This document shows, piece after piece, positions 47,171 through 56,513 of a stretch of DNA of 64,000 nt. The translations under genes were made by a program, and so were the position numbers. Every line of letters starts with the position of its first letter. Position 1 is the first letter of the stretch. Source of the stretch: Chenopodium formosanum (taxonomy: Eukaryota; Streptophyta; Magnoliopsida; Caryophyllales; Amaranthaceae); the NCBI GenBank assembly GCA_024500155.1, contig CM044879.1, positions 21,920,572-21,984,571 of the forward strand, in the 5' to 3' direction. The notes below the pieces were generated by a model, which was not told the origin of the DNA, made no database searches, and saw only the letters and a list, made by a program, of their open reading frames with translations.

Positions 47171-48817
47171 TGATGAGTGACATTTATGGCACTCATTTGG
47201 TCCCTTTTTGGATGAATTTCATTCCATTTTATTACTCCTTTCTTTAGTTTTCCTTAGTTTTATTCTTGTTTTCTTCATTTTATGCTTTTTGTAGTTAGTT
47301 TCTCTATTTTATGCCTTTTCTAGTTTACTTGTTATTTTTCTATTTTACTTGCTTTTTATCCTTTGTTTGTAGGTTGTGATTGATTGTCCAAGAATTCCCG
47401 AGCTTCCTCTACATGATCTTTCATTGTTTTCATGCCTAAAGCTTGTGCAAGAAGTTTCAAGTCAAAGAGGGGATCCAAGGGGCATGCTTCAAGGCCTTGT
47501 ATATGCCTTTCTCATGGCTCATTTTCTTCAAGATTTCCAAGGAAGTTTCTTCCTACTTTTTCCTCCATCATCATCATCTAGGATGTGTGCACCGCATGAG
47601 CTAGGACGAAGAAGAAGAAAGGAGGCTGCCAGTTATGTGCGGGTGCACTCGGGGAGTGTGCGGCCGCACATATGTCGTGTGCGGCCGCACATGAGGTGTG
47701 TGCGGGCGCACCTTTCTGGGTGTGTCCCGTGCGCACTGCTCTCTCTCCTCCGAGCGCCCGCACCGGCGTGGGTATATTCTTGGCCGTCAAAACCGACCTT
47801 CTCCTTTGTATATATAGTTATTTCCTTCTATTTTTGTAGTAAGAAGTTTCATAATAGAATTAGATCATATTCTTAGCTTAGTGGAGAGCTTCTCTCTCTA
47901 GATTTAGGGTTTAGTTTTAGGAGTAGATTTTAGAGAGAGAAAGTGAAGAATTTTAATGGTGATTGAGAGATTGAAGATCCAATGGTGACAATTGTATTGG
48001 AGATCTACTCTATTATCAATGAGCATTTCTAAACTCTATCTCATTTATTGTTTTGTTTAGTATTCATATTTGGATTGTTTGATTTTGATTAGAATTTGAT
48101 GATTTGATGATTGATGTTTGATTACAGTAATTGTTCTTCTTTGATTGTTGATTTCTTTAGTTGATTGGTTGAATTGATGATGTTGCTAGAGTAGTTGTTT
48201 GGTTAGGGATTTGGTGAAGCTTATATTATGTAATGGATTGATGTAGCTTGGGGATTTTGATGGAGTTGATGATGTGATTAAATTGGTTAATTGATTATGT
48301 GCATGTGTGTGTTTGATTTAGGCTTGATCACCCTAGTTATTCATACTAGATTGCATTGTAAGTTCACATTGATACGGACCATTGATTTGTGGCTTGCATT
48401 TACACGATTGAGGTGTCTTGTGATGTTTTCTAGCTAGAGTTTATCGTAGTTGACGCTAGTTAGACCTCTAGGAGAATAGCTTGATATGCTCTTTTGGTTG
48501 CATAATTAATCATCCCTCACATTGCTTGACTTAGTCAACTTCCTAAACCAATTTGCATTGTTCATTTCTAATATAAGTGAATCCTAATCCCTAGTATTTT
48601 ATTTGTTTGATTTCTTTGTCTTAGTAGTTGTTAGTGTCCTCTTTTACCCTTCATCTTCGACCTAGCTTAGGCACATAATTGAAAGCACTTAGATATTACC
48701 GTTCCTTTGGGTTCGACCCTTGACTTACTTCTATACTTGTATTTAGGTTTGTTGAGTGTTTAAAAATTTTGTTTGGCTTAGGAGGATTAGTTCAACGACC
48801 TAATTTTCCCACGTCAA
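47171..48817 (+). repeat. Element E 5' LTR
   Basis: 1647 bp. GC-rich module with two CGGCCGCACAT units at 47638-47737, TATATATA at 47809-47816, then the R/U5 part. It keeps a 258-bp block that the 3' LTR has lost. Confidence 0.93.
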
Positions 48818-48820
48818 AAT

Positions 48821-48838
48821 GGCGCCGTTGCCGGGGAA
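48821..48838 (+). promoter_or_regulatory. Element E primer-binding site (tRNA-Asp type)
   Basis: TGGCGCCGTTGCCGGGGA, three bases after the LTR. This is the standard Athila primer site, complementary to the 3' end of tRNA-Asp. Confidence 0.88.
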
Positions 48839-48929
48839 CGGTGTCTATGTTTGAGTGTTTTTGATTGCTTGAGTCTAGGTCTTTGTGTATACTTTTCTTT
48901 TATTTGATTTTTGCTTGTTTTGTATAAAA

Positions 48930-49460
48930 ATGGAAAATACCTCGTTTCCTCAATTTGAGAATGAGTCATTTTGGGTGTACTTTAATAGATTAGAGGACTT
49001 CATTAGTTACCATGGTTATGATCTTTGGGAGGCTTGTGAGATTTGTTATCATAATTTAACTAAGCAAACTAGAGACATTGTTGAAAGCATGTTTAATGGT
49101 AGATTTCGTGCATTGTCAATTGATGATGCTTGGGATTTTTATGTATGGTTTGCTAGAGATAGTTATAATCGTGGTCATGGTTGTTCAAATGCTTCTATTG
49201 ATGATTGTTATGGTACATGTTCCATAAATAATGAATCTTGCATGCCTTCTTGTGCCCCCATCCCCCATGTTAATGATGCCACTCATATCTCTAGTGTTGA
49301 TCCTCATCACATGCTTTCTCATAATTCTTTTCCTCATTATGTTCCTCAACTCTCTTCACCTTTGACAACCTTGGAGCCTAGCATTGAGTCTTCTTATAAT
49401 CAAATTGGTGGTTCTTTGAGAAAATTGGAGATGAATTCTAATTTGAACCAAATGAGATGA
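48930..49460 (+). CDS. Element E gag-like ORF 1
   Basis: ATG at 48930 (MENTSFPQFENESFWVYFNR), 176 codons. Residues ~10-75 resemble the second half of a retrotransposon gag core: a short FWVYFNRLEDF helix, EACEICYHNLTKQTRDIVES and DDAWDFYVWFA. The rest is His/Ser/Pro-rich. It would be the structural protein, or a gag partner, of the particle. The TGA at 49458 overlaps the ATG of ORF 2 at a direct repeat ATGAG-ATGAG (49452-49461), so the two ORFs may be one frame broken by a 5-bp duplication. Confidence 0.7.
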   Translation: MENTSFPQFENESFWVYFNRLEDFISYHGYDLWEACEICYHNLTKQTRDIVESMFNGRFRALSIDDAWDFYVWFARDSYNRGHGCSNASIDDCYGTCSINNESCMPSCAPIPHVNDATHISSVDPHHMLSHNSFPHYVPQLSSPLTTLEPSIESSYNQIGGSLRKLEMNSNLNQMR

Positions 49461-50851
49461 GATATTTAAAGATTGTAAGAAGCCAAATGGAATTGTTGAA
49501 AAAGTTGGAAGAGAGCAATGAGGTTGTTTTTAGAAAGGATGAGGAGATGGAGAGTCAATTGTCATCAATATTGAATGTAAATGAAGTTTCTACTACTTTG
49601 GTAGATGTGGAACATGATGATGATGATTGTTTTGAGAGGCCTAAGGTGTGTGACGAGGACATTAGAAAGCCTATGAGTGAGGAAAAGGGTGTAGAGATGG
49701 ATGTTCCAAAAGAGAGTTTGCATTTTGAACCTCCTTCCCAATTTGAATTTTGTTCCATTGACCCTTTACATGGAGTTGAAGAGAAACTAAAATGGTTGAC
49801 TTCTCTTAATTTTGAGGAAACATTAATTAAAGTTAAGAAGGATGAGACATTGCAATTTTTGAAGCGTGGAGAAGTTGTGAGGAGAGAGAGTGAGGATGAG
49901 AAGGATGAAGTAGTCTCCATGGGAGATTGGATGGTTGAGGGTAATGAGAACCAAGAGATTTTGAGTGTTAAAAAACCAATTGAAGAGTCCATTTCCCCAC
50001 CCACCTCCCTTGATTGCAATTTCATTCCCCCATTCCTCAATTTTGAAGACCAACCTTCTTCCACCCCATCTCCTTTGTATGATGACCATGGTTTCTTGGA
50101 GGGTGAGACCTTGAGCTTAGATGATTTTGATGAAGAAGAGGTTCCATGTGATAAGGTTGAGGAGGTAGAACCTACTTTAGATGATTATGAAGATGAGAGT
50201 GAAGTGTTTGGTGAGGTTGAATCTCCAACTCCTATCTCAAATTTTCAACCATTGCCCTCCTCTTTCACCTTTGATGACCCTTTCTCTTCTACATTTTCCA
50301 CCATTGAGATGGATGAGGCCTTTTTAGAGGGAGATTGTACTTCTCATGATTATTTTGAGCTACCTCCCAAGTTTGACCCTCAACCCTTTGATGAGCTTCC
50401 TTTGAACCTTGATCATGATTTAAAGCTTTTGAGAGCTCTCTTAGGGTGTGAAGTTTGTGAGGAGGATGTAATTGAGAATGAGCTTGATTTGAATGATGAT
50501 GAGTTGGAGGAGAGCCCTTTGGATGTAAGTTCATTGGATGAGAGAGCTTGTGTTTCAATGGATAGTGGTGTAAGTGAGCAACCAATTCCTATTCCTTCAC
50601 CTTACACCTCATTTTCAAGAAAGCTTGATCCTGTTCCCTCTTATCCTATGTCATTACCTTCTTTTCTCATATCCCCTCCTCTTGAAAAGCCTTTAGTCCC
50701 TCAAGTGCCTCATTTGATGACTTTTGAGGGTGATGGTGGGATTTTCAACCAAAAATATTTTGTTGGGAAGAGTATGCCTTCTTCTTTTTCTTTAATTTCT
50801 CTTCCTTTTTCTTATATCCTTGTTTTTCCATTCTCTCCTTCTTCTTCTTGA
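49457..50851 (+). CDS. Element E acidic ORF 2 (gag extension)
   Basis: 464 codons. It opens with a short coiled coil (IVRSQMELLKKLEESNEVVF) and then a long Asp/Glu- and Pro/Ser-rich region with loose repeats (FLEGETLSLDDFDEEEVP; FLEGDCTSHDYFELPPKFDP). No zinc knuckle, protease or other domain is visible. An intact frame of this length, in an element with no polymerase, suggests the protein was under selection until recently. The function is unknown; it may pack RNA or bind an autonomous partner's gag. Confidence 0.65.
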   Translation: MRYLKIVRSQMELLKKLEESNEVVFRKDEEMESQLSSILNVNEVSTTLVDVEHDDDDCFERPKVCDEDIRKPMSEEKGVEMDVPKESLHFEPPSQFEFCSIDPLHGVEEKLKWLTSLNFEETLIKVKKDETLQFLKRGEVVRRESEDEKDEVVSMGDWMVEGNENQEILSVKKPIEESISPPTSLDCNFIPPFLNFEDQPSSTPSPLYDDHGFLEGETLSLDDFDEEEVPCDKVEEVEPTLDDYEDESEVFGEVESPTPISNFQPLPSSFTFDDPFSSTFSTIEMDEAFLEGDCTSHDYFELPPKFDPQPFDELPLNLDHDLKLLRALLGCEVCEEDVIENELDLNDDELEESPLDVSSLDERACVSMDSGVSEQPIPIPSPYTSFSRKLDPVPSYPMSLPSFLISPPLEKPLVPQVPHLMTFEGDGGIFNQKYFVGKSMPSSFSLISLPFSYILVFPFSPSSS

Positions 50852-53224
50852 CATACTTCTTCTCAACACCATAGGTGTGCAATATGCTTGTTACATGCCT
50901 TATTTTTGTCATGTGCATACTTGCTCTCATATGAAATGTGTAGTAGTGCATTTGACAAGCTCTTGCGATCGTTGCAATATTATTTTACTAGAGCGGTCAA
51001 GCTTGGACCTTAAGCAAGCCTTTCTCGGGAAGTAACCCGTGTTTTAGATTAGATTTTCCTTTTCTTTTTAGAATAGATTTTTCACTCATGGAAATTTTTG
51101 TGTGCCTTTTGCTAGGTACATGACTTGATATACTTTGGTGCTTCGATTTGGATCAAGAATCAAGGAAGGTTGACTCCTATTTTTGCTAGCACATGGAAAC
51201 AAGGTTCAATTCTTGAGAAATTAGCTATGAAAGGTTTAATTGGGTCATTTGCGGGTATTTACACCCACCTAATATCCGGTAATATCCTTCCTTGCTCTTT
51301 CTCTAGTGGATGATGCCATGTTGGACATATGTTGGTTTGTTGGATTAATCTCCTTGTTTTCCCCACCCATGGATTATGTGATTTATGTTTGAGTGTATTG
51401 TCTCATTCAAGCTTGGGGGAGGGTATTCTATCATGTTTGGTGGGATTTTGATTCATATATGCTTTGCACCTTTGTATATGATTTTCCATGTTTCTTATAT
51501 TTTGAAAACTCCAAAAAGATTTTTGTTTCTATCAAGGCAAATTTGCAATGTGTTTTGTTTTGTTCTTGTTTTGGACATAATAACATTTGGACTTGTATAA
51601 TTGAATGCTTTTCTTCCTAAATGGTAACGGTGTGCACGGTTTGAGAGTACGCTTGGTTGATTCTAGGATAAAGCATGCTAAGGTAGTTGGTTAGAACTAG
51701 TGGGAACATGAAGCCGGATTCTACTTGTTTATGGCCCGTTTGGTAGTTGCTTCCTATATATAGTCGATTTGACACCAATAGTGAGTTTTTGCTACAACCA
51801 TGTGAGTTCTATGTTTTTCAAGCCTTCTACCTTACTTGTATGAGCGGCATGGATCCTTGACTTTTTGCAAACCTAATCTTGAAACTTGACTCATAGATCT
51901 TGAATCCGAGACCGAACCATTTAGGGAGGAAAAAGGCACATTTTTCGGGGAGGTATTTTTCATTTTTAGGATAGTTTATTTCATTCTTTATTTTTGGGTT
52001 TACATTTGCCTTCTTGCAACCATTTGAGCCTTATACCTTCTTTTCAAGCCACATCTTTAGATCTTTGGCCTTTTGTTTCATTCTCTTTCTTTTCTTGGTT
52101 TTTGTGAAGCAATTGATCATTCTTGATGGAGTTTGTGGTGGAGAAGTTGGAATGTTTGGTTCTTATGAAAGCAAGATTGTGTTATGATTTCTTTATGAAG
52201 GCAAATGAGTATGAGTAAAAGCCGTCCTTCATTATAAAAGGCATGGACAAATAATAAGTGCAAAAGTTGAAAAAGCCGTCCAAAGTTACAAGAGGCGAGC
52301 ACAAAGCACTATCAAAATAAAAAAGAAAAAAAAAGTGAAAAATGAAAAAAATTATTTTGATGTCAGTTTTCTCCCTTTTTGAGCATTGAGGACAATGCTC
52401 CATTTAAGCTTGGGGGGAAGCGTTCTCACGCTTTTTGTGTATACCTTTGTGATTTATAGCTTTGAATAAGCTTGGGGGTGTTAGTTTGTTTTTGTTTGGT
52501 GACTACTTGATTGTGATTCTAAGAAAGGGCCCGTTCTTTGCTTCATTATTAGGAACCACCAAATTTTAAATTTTAGCCTACCTTCACCCTTATTGCCTTA
52601 CGTTACAACCTTGGGGAAAGACCTTTTGACCTAAATGGTTGAGTCATTCATCGGTGGAGAGGAATGTGAGTTTTAGGAATAGGGAGAGGGGATGCAAAAG
52701 TCAAGATGTCGAGTAGCCTAAAAATTCTCTTTTTCCGGTTCCTTCGTGGAATCATTGGGATGCTCACTTGAGGTCGATTTGAAGCTATTAGGAAGAACAC
52801 GGTAAGATCGTTTGGGATGAAAGTGGATTGTGAAAGCTAGTTCCTATGCTTAGCATATTTATGTTTCAATCAACCTTGGGTATCTTGGAACGTGCTCTCC
52901 CTTACTTGTTTAGAAAGATTTGCATCCACTTGTGCTTGTACATTTGCAAAAGTCCTTTCATGAACATTTGTTTGCTTTTCTTGTATTTTGTTTTCTTTTT
53001 CATGCTTTGCCTTGTTTGTATTATTATGAGAGTTATGGGTCAAACTCTTAGGATACCCTTACGAGACCTCACTCGTCCTCATAGGCGACTTTGGGGTTTA
53101 AAGGGCTTGTTGTAGCTAAAAACAACCGTGATTCCTACGACAGTGAGTCTTAGTGTATATTCTTATCTTGAGTCTTTCTTTTTATTTTTCAATAAATTCT
53201 TCATCCTTGATCTTTCTTGCTTTG
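50852..53224 (+). other. Element E 3' non-coding region with repeated AGCTTGGGGG motifs
   Basis: AAGCTTGGGGG occurs at 51409, 52406 and 52468 as well as in the true polypurine tract. A perfect hairpin with AGGA loop (52381-52400, arms GAGCATTG / CAATGCTC) precedes the 52406 copy. Much of the region is homologous to element A 17235-18830. No coding frame of note. Confidence 0.7.
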
Positions 53225-53264
53225 TTTTGCTCGAGGACGAGCAAAAGTTTAGCTTGGGGGAATT
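53225..53264 (+). promoter_or_regulatory. Element E PPT-proximal hairpin and polypurine tract
   Basis: Hairpin 53225-53246 with 9-bp arms TTTTGCTCG / CGAGCAAAA and loop AGGA, then GTTT, then AGCTTGGGGGAATT, which abuts the LTR at 53265. The outermost pair is T-A here and C-G in element A. Confidence 0.8.
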
Positions 53265-54659
53265 TGATGAGTGACATTTATGGCACTCATTTGGTCCCTT
53301 TTTGGATGAATTTCATTCCATTTTATTACTCCTTTCTTTAGTTTTCCTTAGTTTTATTCTTGTTTTCTTCATTTTATGCTTTTTGTAGTTAGTTTCTCTA
53401 TTTTATGCCTTTTCTAGTTTACTTGTTATTTTTCTATTTTACTTGCTTTTTATCCTTTGTTTGTAGGTTGTGATTGATTGTCCAAGAATTCCCGAGCTTC
53501 CTCTACATGATCTTTCATTGTTTTCATGCCTAAAGCTTGTGCAAGAAGTTTCAAGTCAAAGAGGGGATCCAAGGGGCATGCTTCAAGGCCTTGTATATGC
53601 CTTTCTCATGGCTCATTTTCTTCAAGATTTCCAAGGAAGTTTCTGCCTACTTTGTCCTCCATCATCATCATCTAGGATGTGTGCACCGCATGAGCTAGGA
53701 CGAAGAAGAAGAAAGGAGGCTGCCAGTTATGTGCGGGCGCACTCGGGGAGTTTTAGGAGTAGATTTTAGAGAGAGAAAGTGAAGAATTTCAATGGTGATT
53801 GAGAGATTGAAGATCCAATGGTGACAATTGTATTGGAGATCTACTCTATTATCAATGAGCATTTCTAAACTCTATCTCATTTATTGTTTTGTTTAGTTTT
53901 CATATTTGGATTGTTTGATTTTGATTAGAATTTGATGATTTGATGATTGATGTTTGATTAGAGTAATTGTTCTTCTTTGATTGTTGATTGTTGATTTCTT
54001 TAGTTGATTGGTTGAATTAATGATGTTGCTAGAGTAGTTGTTTGATTAGGGATTTGGTGATGTTTATATTATGTAATGGATTGATGTAGCTTGGGGATTT
54101 TGATGGAGTTGATGATGTGATTAAATTGGTTAATTGATTATGTGCATGTGTGTGTTTGATTTAGGCTTGATCACTCTAGTTATTCACACTAGATTGCATT
54201 GTAAGTTCACATTGATACGGACCATTGATTTGTGGCTTGCATTTACACGATTGAGGTGTCTTGTGATGTTTCCTAGCTAGAGTTTATCGTAGTTGACGCT
54301 AGTTAGACCTCTAGGAGAATAGCTTGATATGCTCTTTTGGTTGCATAATTAATCATCCCTCACATTGCTTGACTTAGTCAACTTCCTAAACCAATTTGCA
54401 TTGTTCATTGCTAATATAAGTGAATCCTAATCCCTAGCATTTTATTTGTTTGATTTCTTTGTCTTAGTAGTTGTTAGTGTCCTCTTTTACCCTTCGTTTT
54501 CGACCTAGCTTAGGCACATAATTGAAAGCACTTATACATTACCGTTCCTTTGGGTTCGACCCTTGACTTACCTCTATACTTGTATTTAGGTTTGTTGAGT
54601 GTTTAAAAATTTTGTTTGGCTTAGGAGGATTAGTTCAACGACCTAATTTTCCCACGTCA
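53265..54659 (+). repeat. Element E 3' LTR, promoter-deleted
   Basis: 1395 bp. Matches the 5' LTR except for a 258-bp deletion at about 53758 (between two AGT triplets in the 5' LTR, 47655 and 47913) and a 7-bp tandem gain near 53985. The lost block contains the GC-rich module and the TATA box. Confidence 0.93.
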
Positions 54660-54947
54660 GAACTCTAGCCAACCAAATGACACGAGGCCATTTCTCGAGC
54701 ATCCAAAACACTTGGAGGTCCTTCCAAACTAGATTCCGAGCCTCGAACAACACCTACAATAAAAGAGGGTAAAGCGAGTAAAGTGGAAAAGACGAAAATA
54801 CCCCTAAAATGCAAGAAAACACAAAATGGACTACATACCTTACTAGCAAGAAAACAAGAGAATAAAAGGGAAAAACACGAGAAAGAAAGCATAAGAAGGA
54901 CTCTACACTACTCCCTAAAAGTGACATAAATGTCACTCATCAAATCC

Positions 54948-55891
54948 CATGTCACGGTGTCTGTTGTGACACAGTCAGTGTCCATCGTGACACGGTATAT
55001 CACACCGTGTCGCAGTGTATAGTTTGCCTAAAAATGCATATAGGTTCATAAGCGCGTGATAAAAAACGCGGAATAGAAACGAAAAAGTACGTGTCACGAT
55101 ATATGTACCGCGACATGGTACAGAATACCGTGTCACGGTAACAGGCATCGTGACACGTCAACAATTGCGCAATTTAGTTGTTGCACGATAATTCCAGTTT
55201 TTTACGCGTTTTTAAAACTATGATGACTTTTTATTGGTAACTCGGAATAAGGTATATAATATATCATTGGAAAGATTATCAAGTCTACTTTTTAACACAA
55301 TTAGAATTAGGTCAACATCATTTTTAGATTTCAATATATGGACATTTTAGTGAAAGGGTGCCGGTTTTGGGCAAGTTTAGTGTATGGTTCATATCTTCTT
55401 CGTTTTAAATCGGAATTGGGCTTATGATACACTGTTGTAAAGCTTATTGAAAGGCCTATCCAATTAAATAATAATTGGATCAAAATTATAGGGCTACAAA
55501 ATCAGATTCTCTCAGTTTTGTGATGTGGATACGATAAGAGGAAAATAAGCTATAGTTTGGGGAAATGAGCTAAGAATTGAGTTGGTTTATGAAATGTATT
55601 GAATGGAAATATGGATTCAGCACTTCAAAGATTAGATACTCAACGCGATCAATAATGGTGGTGAAAGGTTGTTAATCATCGGGTTTGGTTTTGGGGAGAC
55701 ATTATTAGGTGTCTATAGAAATACATTTGGAGTAATTTTTAATTTCTATAGCCGCTATATAAGGTAGCGGTTTGTCTTTTGTACTAAAAGTAAAGATATG
55801 GAGTAGCAATTTATAAAGGGTAAAACCGCTACATAAACCGTTACTTGAGGTAACGGTTTTACTCTGAAAAAAAAACACAAAAATAAACTTA
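54948..55891. other. Right half of the MULE-like host element
   Basis: Palindromic CGTGACACGGT / ACCGTGTCACGG units at 54950-55170 mirror those at 15535-15600 on the far side of element A. A further perfect inverted pair AACCGTTAC / GTAACGGTT lies at about 55836-55857. No coding sequence. Confidence 0.5.
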
Positions 55892-55987
55892 TCCGAGCCT
55901 ACGTGGATAACAGTTCCATAATTAAGTTTCATTCTGAAGCAAAAGTGTAAATAAGTTTTCAAGTAACCATACTTTTGTAAATTATCC

Positions 55988-56126
55988 TATAATAATTAAA
56001 TTAAAGAAGTAAAAGATACAAATTAGCAATCGAGGCATCGCCAAGGACACACACTAGTTATTGTTTAAATCGTGCATCCACAAAGGACTAACCTAATCTA
56101 TATCTATATCTATATCTATATCTATA
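55988..56126 (+). other. Helitron-like 3' end and hexanucleotide repeat
   Basis: CATCGCCAAGGACACACACTAG followed by T (56058) looks like the 3' end of a Helitron related to the one ending at 14405. It may belong to a copy whose 5' end was removed or lies across the MULE. An (ATCTAT)n repeat fills 56096-56130. Confidence 0.4.
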
Positions 56127-56513
56127 TCTATACTTAGTATTTAAAAAGCAAACCAAAATAAACATGTGTCATCATTTTATTACACTTCCCTATCTTCTTC
56201 TTCAACTCAACGTGTCACATGTCGTTTTACATTTTTTATTTTTGATTATACAATTGTTCTTAACTCTTTCATTAAACACTTAATCTTCATCTCCCCTCTT
56301 TAATTCAACCTTTTTAATTACTCTCTTTGATTTTAGTCTCTCCATCTTCTTTCTATTAATTCTCATTTTAAATTAAAGTCCCAAAATTTTTATTTATTTA
56401 ATTATGTTTTTATTTACCTATTACACTCATAATTATTTATTGGTATTTTTTTACTCATCTCTCAATTTAATTTTCTATGAACAAGCCGTACATTGTACGG
56501 GCCAGAAGGCTAG
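56127..56513 (+). mobile_element. Non-autonomous Helitron upstream of BSK
   Basis: Begins TCTATACTTAGTATTT after A and ends GGCTAG before T. A perfect 6-bp hairpin (CCGTAC / GTACGG, loop ATT, 56486-56500) stands 10 nt before the CTAG. These are all the terminal hallmarks of a plant Helitron. No RepHel frame. Confidence 0.8.

Larger units (their letters stand above)
47171..54659 (+). mobile_element. Non-autonomous Athila-type element E with gag-like ORFs
   Basis: Target duplication GAACT (47166-47170 and 54660-54664). LTRs begin TGATGAGTGACATTTATGGC and end CCCACGTCA. A tRNA-Asp-type primer site follows LTR 1, and the tract AGCTTGGGGGAATT precedes LTR 2. No protease, RT or integrase is present. 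Only gag-like and acidic ORFs lie inside, the layout described for gag-only terminal-repeat elements. Shared 3' sequences link it to element A, an Athila copy that could represent its enzyme source. Confidence 0.92.
15689..54942 (-). mobile_element. Athila-lineage Ty3/gypsy element A (dead, multiply interrupted)
   Basis: The termini TG...CA are flanked by the 5-bp duplication AATCC (15684-15688 and 54943-54947). On the minus strand the order is 5' LTR, gag, protease, RT, RNase H, integrase, an ATHILA ORF-1 (env-like) gene, polypurine tract, 3' LTR. Gag is split by element B (27750-45942) and the 5' LTR by element E (47171-54659). Without these inserts it would be roughly 13.5 kb. Stops and frameshifts occur in every coding part, and the inner part of the 5' LTR and the primer site are deleted. 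Confidence 0.9.
46960..54942 (-). repeat. Element A 5' LTR, truncated and split by element E
   Basis: 46960-47170 plus 54665-54942 match the outer ~490 bp of the 3' LTR (16704-17194) almost base for base, including TTTTGCGCACTCGGGACCAT. Element E lies between, flanked by GAACT. The rest of the LTR (corresponding to 15689-16703) is missing at this end. Confidence 0.88.
14428..55987. mobile_element. Mutator-like (MULE) non-autonomous element, split by element A
   Basis: 14428-14521 and 55892-55987 are diverged inverted repeats: GCCTACGTGGA, AAGTTTCATTC and AAATAAGTTTT line up in order, and the outer ends read GATGATTTATAAAAA and GGATAATTTACAAAAG. Plant MULE tips often look like this. No clear 9-bp duplication is visible. 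Without the inserts the element would be about 2.3 kb (14428-15688 plus 54948-55987). Both halves are rich in CGTGACACGGT-type palindromes, and I see no transposase. Confidence 0.55.

Noticed and set aside
47376..47876. 166-codon frame in E's 5' LTR, partly repeated at 53470-53769
   Set aside because: It lies across the GC module, TATA box and R region, is cut by the deletion in the other LTR, and has no protein homology I recognise.
48821..48838. tRNA-like sequence (tRNA-Asp)
   Set aside because: Only 18 nt complementary to the tRNA 3' end directly after an LTR. It is a primer-binding site, not a tRNA gene.
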